Shown here in pieces: positions 31,608-33,220 of a stretch of DNA of 33,220 nucleotides. The stretch spans positions 1 to 33,220 of the forward strand of contig CANKHJ010000031.1 in assembly GCA_947481635.1 (NCBI GenBank). The letters run 5' to 3'. The notes beneath the pieces are model-generated. The model made no database searches, was not told where the DNA came from, and saw only the letters and a list, made by a program, of their open reading frames with translations. Position 1 is the stretch's first letter. Each line of letters begins with the position of its first letter. This DNA is from Bradyrhizobiaceae bacterium. GTDB taxonomy: Bacteria; Pseudomonadota; Alphaproteobacteria; Rhizobiales; Xanthobacteraceae. Position numbers and translations under genes: made by a program.

Positions 31608-33220
31608 ATGGGTGATCTGGGGGATTTTGCGCGGCGGCTCAGCCGCGCCGGAACGGCTGCGGCGGACTCGACCAAAAACCCGACCAATAACAAGCCGACC
31701 AAGCGCCGTCGCGCGCTCGGTATCATGGCGCTCGAACCGCGCATCATGTTCGACGCCGCAGCCGCCACGACCGCCGCCGATGTTACAAATCATGCCGACG
31801 CGGCAGCCGATCACGCGGCCGTCGCTGCGGCCGAGCAAGCCGCCCCGCAGCCGGCGCATCAGGAAGCGGCTCACCAGGCAGCGGCCTCGCCGGGAACCAG
31901 CAACGACCATGACATCAACCCCGCGTCGGTCGAAGCCGCCACGGCGCCGGTGGTGCGCGACCTCGTCATCATCGACTCCGCCGTTCCCGACGCGCAGACA
32001 CTGATTGCGGGTCTCAAGGAAGGATCGCGCGCGTTCATCCTCGATAGCAGCCGCGACGGTCTCGCGCAGATCGCCGAGATCATCGACGCCAATGGTCTGC
32101 ATGATCTGTCGTCGATCCAAATCCTGTCGCATGGCCGCGAAGGCCAGGTGCGGGTCGGTTCGACCACGCTCACCGCCGCGGATCTTCCCGGACACGCCGA
32201 CGCCCTCGCTGCGATCGGCGCCTCGCTCGCGGCCGATGGCGATATCCTGCTCTATGGCTGCGACGTCGGCGCCAATCCGGCCGGCGCGCAGTTTCTCAAC
32301 GACCTCGCGCGCCTGACTGGCGCCGACGTCGCGGCCTCGACCGACCTGACCGGCGCGGCGGCGCGCGGCGGCGACTGGACGCTGGAGGCTTCCAGCGGCC
32401 AGATCGAGGCCGGCCTGCCGATCGCGGCGGCGGCGCTGGACAGCTACGACCATCTGTTGATCGGCACGAGCACGCGCTACGCGGACAACACTTTGGTCGT
32501 TTTAGACGGCAGCTTTGCCGAGACCTCGATCGTCGTGTCGGGCGCCGATCCGTATCTCTACGACCTCAATGTCCAGACCTTCATCCAGCATCCAGCGGCA
32601 GGCGACCTCAGAATCAGAATAACGTCGCCGTCCGGAACTTCGGTCACGCTGACCGATCGCAATGGCGGCTCGAACGCCAACGTTTTCAACGGGACGATCT
32701 GGGACGACAGCGCCAATCCCGGCGGACAGGTGCCTTACGCCAGCAACAATGGTCTGGTGACCGACCAAGTCTACGCAAATAACGTGGTGGTCCCCCGGCT
32801 GGTACCGCAAGGCGCGCTCGGCGCCTTTATCGGAGAGAATCCGAACGGAACTTGGCGAATCCAGGTCGACAAGATCGGGTCGTCGGTTGGCACGCTCAAC
32901 GGATGGTCGCTCGACCTGACGACATTGCCAGAGGCCCCGCCAAAGTTGAGCCAGACTTTCGGCAACACGACGCCCATTGCCATCAATAACAATACGGTCA
33001 TCGCCTCGTCGATCTTTGTTTCTGGCGCCCGGAATGCGGTGCTCGACTTGGACGTTCAGACATTTGTCAGGGCTAATTTACCGGCCGACATGATCATGAC
33101 CTTGACCTCTCCGTCGGGTACGGTCGTGACACTGACGTCGCAGAATGGCCTTGCTTCTTCTTCTGATCTCACCAGCTCTTTCAACGGCACCATCTGGAAT
33201 GACGATGGCGCGAAGCTGGC
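31608..33220 (+). CDS. DUF4347 large surface protein with P-domain-like repeats (5' part, runs off the window)
   Basis: The first 537 codons of a protein that continues beyond the window. Residues 30-35 are basic (PTKRRR), followed by the LEPRIMFDA motif at 42-50 that begins many giant DUF4347 adhesins. An Ala/His/Gln-rich linker (51-112) leads to the DUF4347 domain (about 117-270): VIIDSAVPD, ILSHGREGQV with H175, DILLYGCDVGAN with C218, and LTGADVAASTD. From about 285 come proprotein-convertase P-domain-like modules of about 161 residues with FNGTIWDD and LTSPSGT motifs; one is complete and the second is cut by the window end. No classical signal peptide is seen, so type I secretion is likely. 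ATG 31590, in frame, is an alternative start. Confidence 0.85.
   Translation, partial: MGDLGDFARRLSRAGTAAADSTKNPTNNKPTKRRRALGIMALEPRIMFDAAAATTAADVTNHADAAADHAAVAAAEQAAPQPAHQEAAHQAAASPGTSNDHDINPASVEAATAPVVRDLVIIDSAVPDAQTLIAGLKEGSRAFILDSSRDGLAQIAEIIDANGLHDLSSIQILSHGREGQVRVGSTTLTAADLPGHADALAAIGASLAADGDILLYGCDVGANPAGAQFLNDLARLTGADVAASTDLTGAAARGGDWTLEASSGQIEAGLPIAAAALDSYDHLLIGTSTRYADNTLVVLDGSFAETSIVVSGADPYLYDLNVQTFIQHPAAGDLRIRITSPSGTSVTLTDRNGGSNANVFNGTIWDDSANPGGQVPYASNNGLVTDQVYANNVVVPRLVPQGALGAFIGENPNGTWRIQVDKIGSSVGTLNGWSLDLTTLPEAPPKLSQTFGNTTPIAINNNTVIASSIFVSGARNAVLDLDVQTFVRANLPADMIMTLTSPSGTVVTLTSQNGLASSSDLTSSFNGTIWNDDGAKL

Noticed and set aside
31464-32453. Minus-strand frame of 329 codons at the right end.
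   Set aside because: The plus strand encodes LEPRIMFDA and DUF4347 motifs over the same bases; the minus frame has none.
1-33220. tRNA, rRNA, CRISPR, insertion sequence or prophage features.
   Set aside because: Reading both strands I found no tRNA-like cloverleaf, no regular spaced repeats, no transposase or integrase motifs and no terminal inverted repeats.

Overview
The window is GC-rich and densely packed. Its gene content (many Bug/TctC receptors, CoxLMS-type molybdenum hydroxylase, GlcG/HbpS-like, pirin and DUF4347 genes, plus a CtrA-type box) points to an alphaproteobacterium of the Bradyrhizobium/Rhodopseudomonas/Xanthobacteraceae group. I found no tRNA, rRNA, CRISPR array, insertion sequence or phage gene. 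The region reads as chromosomal catabolic and uptake gene clusters, followed by the start of a giant surface protein.

Layout. (1) 111-8867, plus strand: one closely spaced catabolic run. It holds an ABC importer (permease, ATPase and, five genes on, its periplasmic receptor), a DapA-type lyase, a PCMH-type FAD oxidoreductase, a VOC protein, a fumarate-reductase/ketosteroid-dehydrogenase-type flavoprotein, a Bug receptor and an NTF2-like protein. (2) 8889-11137: a GlcG/HbpS-like gene and a LysR regulator on the minus strand, with a pirin transcribed divergently from LysR. The LysR/pirin gap carries four phased (T)NTCCA(A/T) repeats. (3) 11243-12202: an acetamidase/formamidase-family hydrolase. 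(4) 15735-12215, minus strand: class II aldolase, D-2-hydroxyacid dehydrogenase, flavin reductase-like protein and a Bug receptor. (5) 15971-21272, plus strand: Bug, LysR, bicupin, Bug and a DUF1116 (AllG/YlbE-like) protein, ending at a strong hairpin shared with the converging cluster. (6) 28521-21325, minus strand: Bug receptor, a UGA-interrupted UGSC-family gene, the three subunits of a molybdenum hydroxylase, and a cupin. (7) 28689-31326, plus strand, divergent from (6): a NicX-like ring-cleavage dioxygenase with all three iron ligands, then two SDR genes. (8) 31608 to the window end: the 5' part of a DUF4347 surface protein with P-domain-like repeats, preceded by a perfect CtrA consensus site.

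The most striking feature is at 25740-27497. Two apparent reading frames are one gene: they share a frame and are separated only by one UGA, at codon 112, inside a Cys-UGA-Gly-Thr-Cys motif that matches the U-G-S-C motif of the UGSC (seleno)protein family. A 6-bp hairpin with a 6-nt loop, placed as a bacterial SECIS requires, starts 11 nt after the UGA. I read it as a selenoprotein that ordinary gene calling would split or call a pseudogene.

How the genes may work together (inference). Regions 6 and 7 share a divergent promoter and combine periplasmic capture (Bug), a ring-hydroxylating molybdenum enzyme, a NicX-type extradiol-like dioxygenase, two SDRs and a redox selenoprotein. This suggests breakdown of an N-heteroaromatic or related aromatic compound. 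Five Bug receptors occur in about 21 kb without any TctA/TctB membrane genes, so they must share distant transporters or act as sensors.
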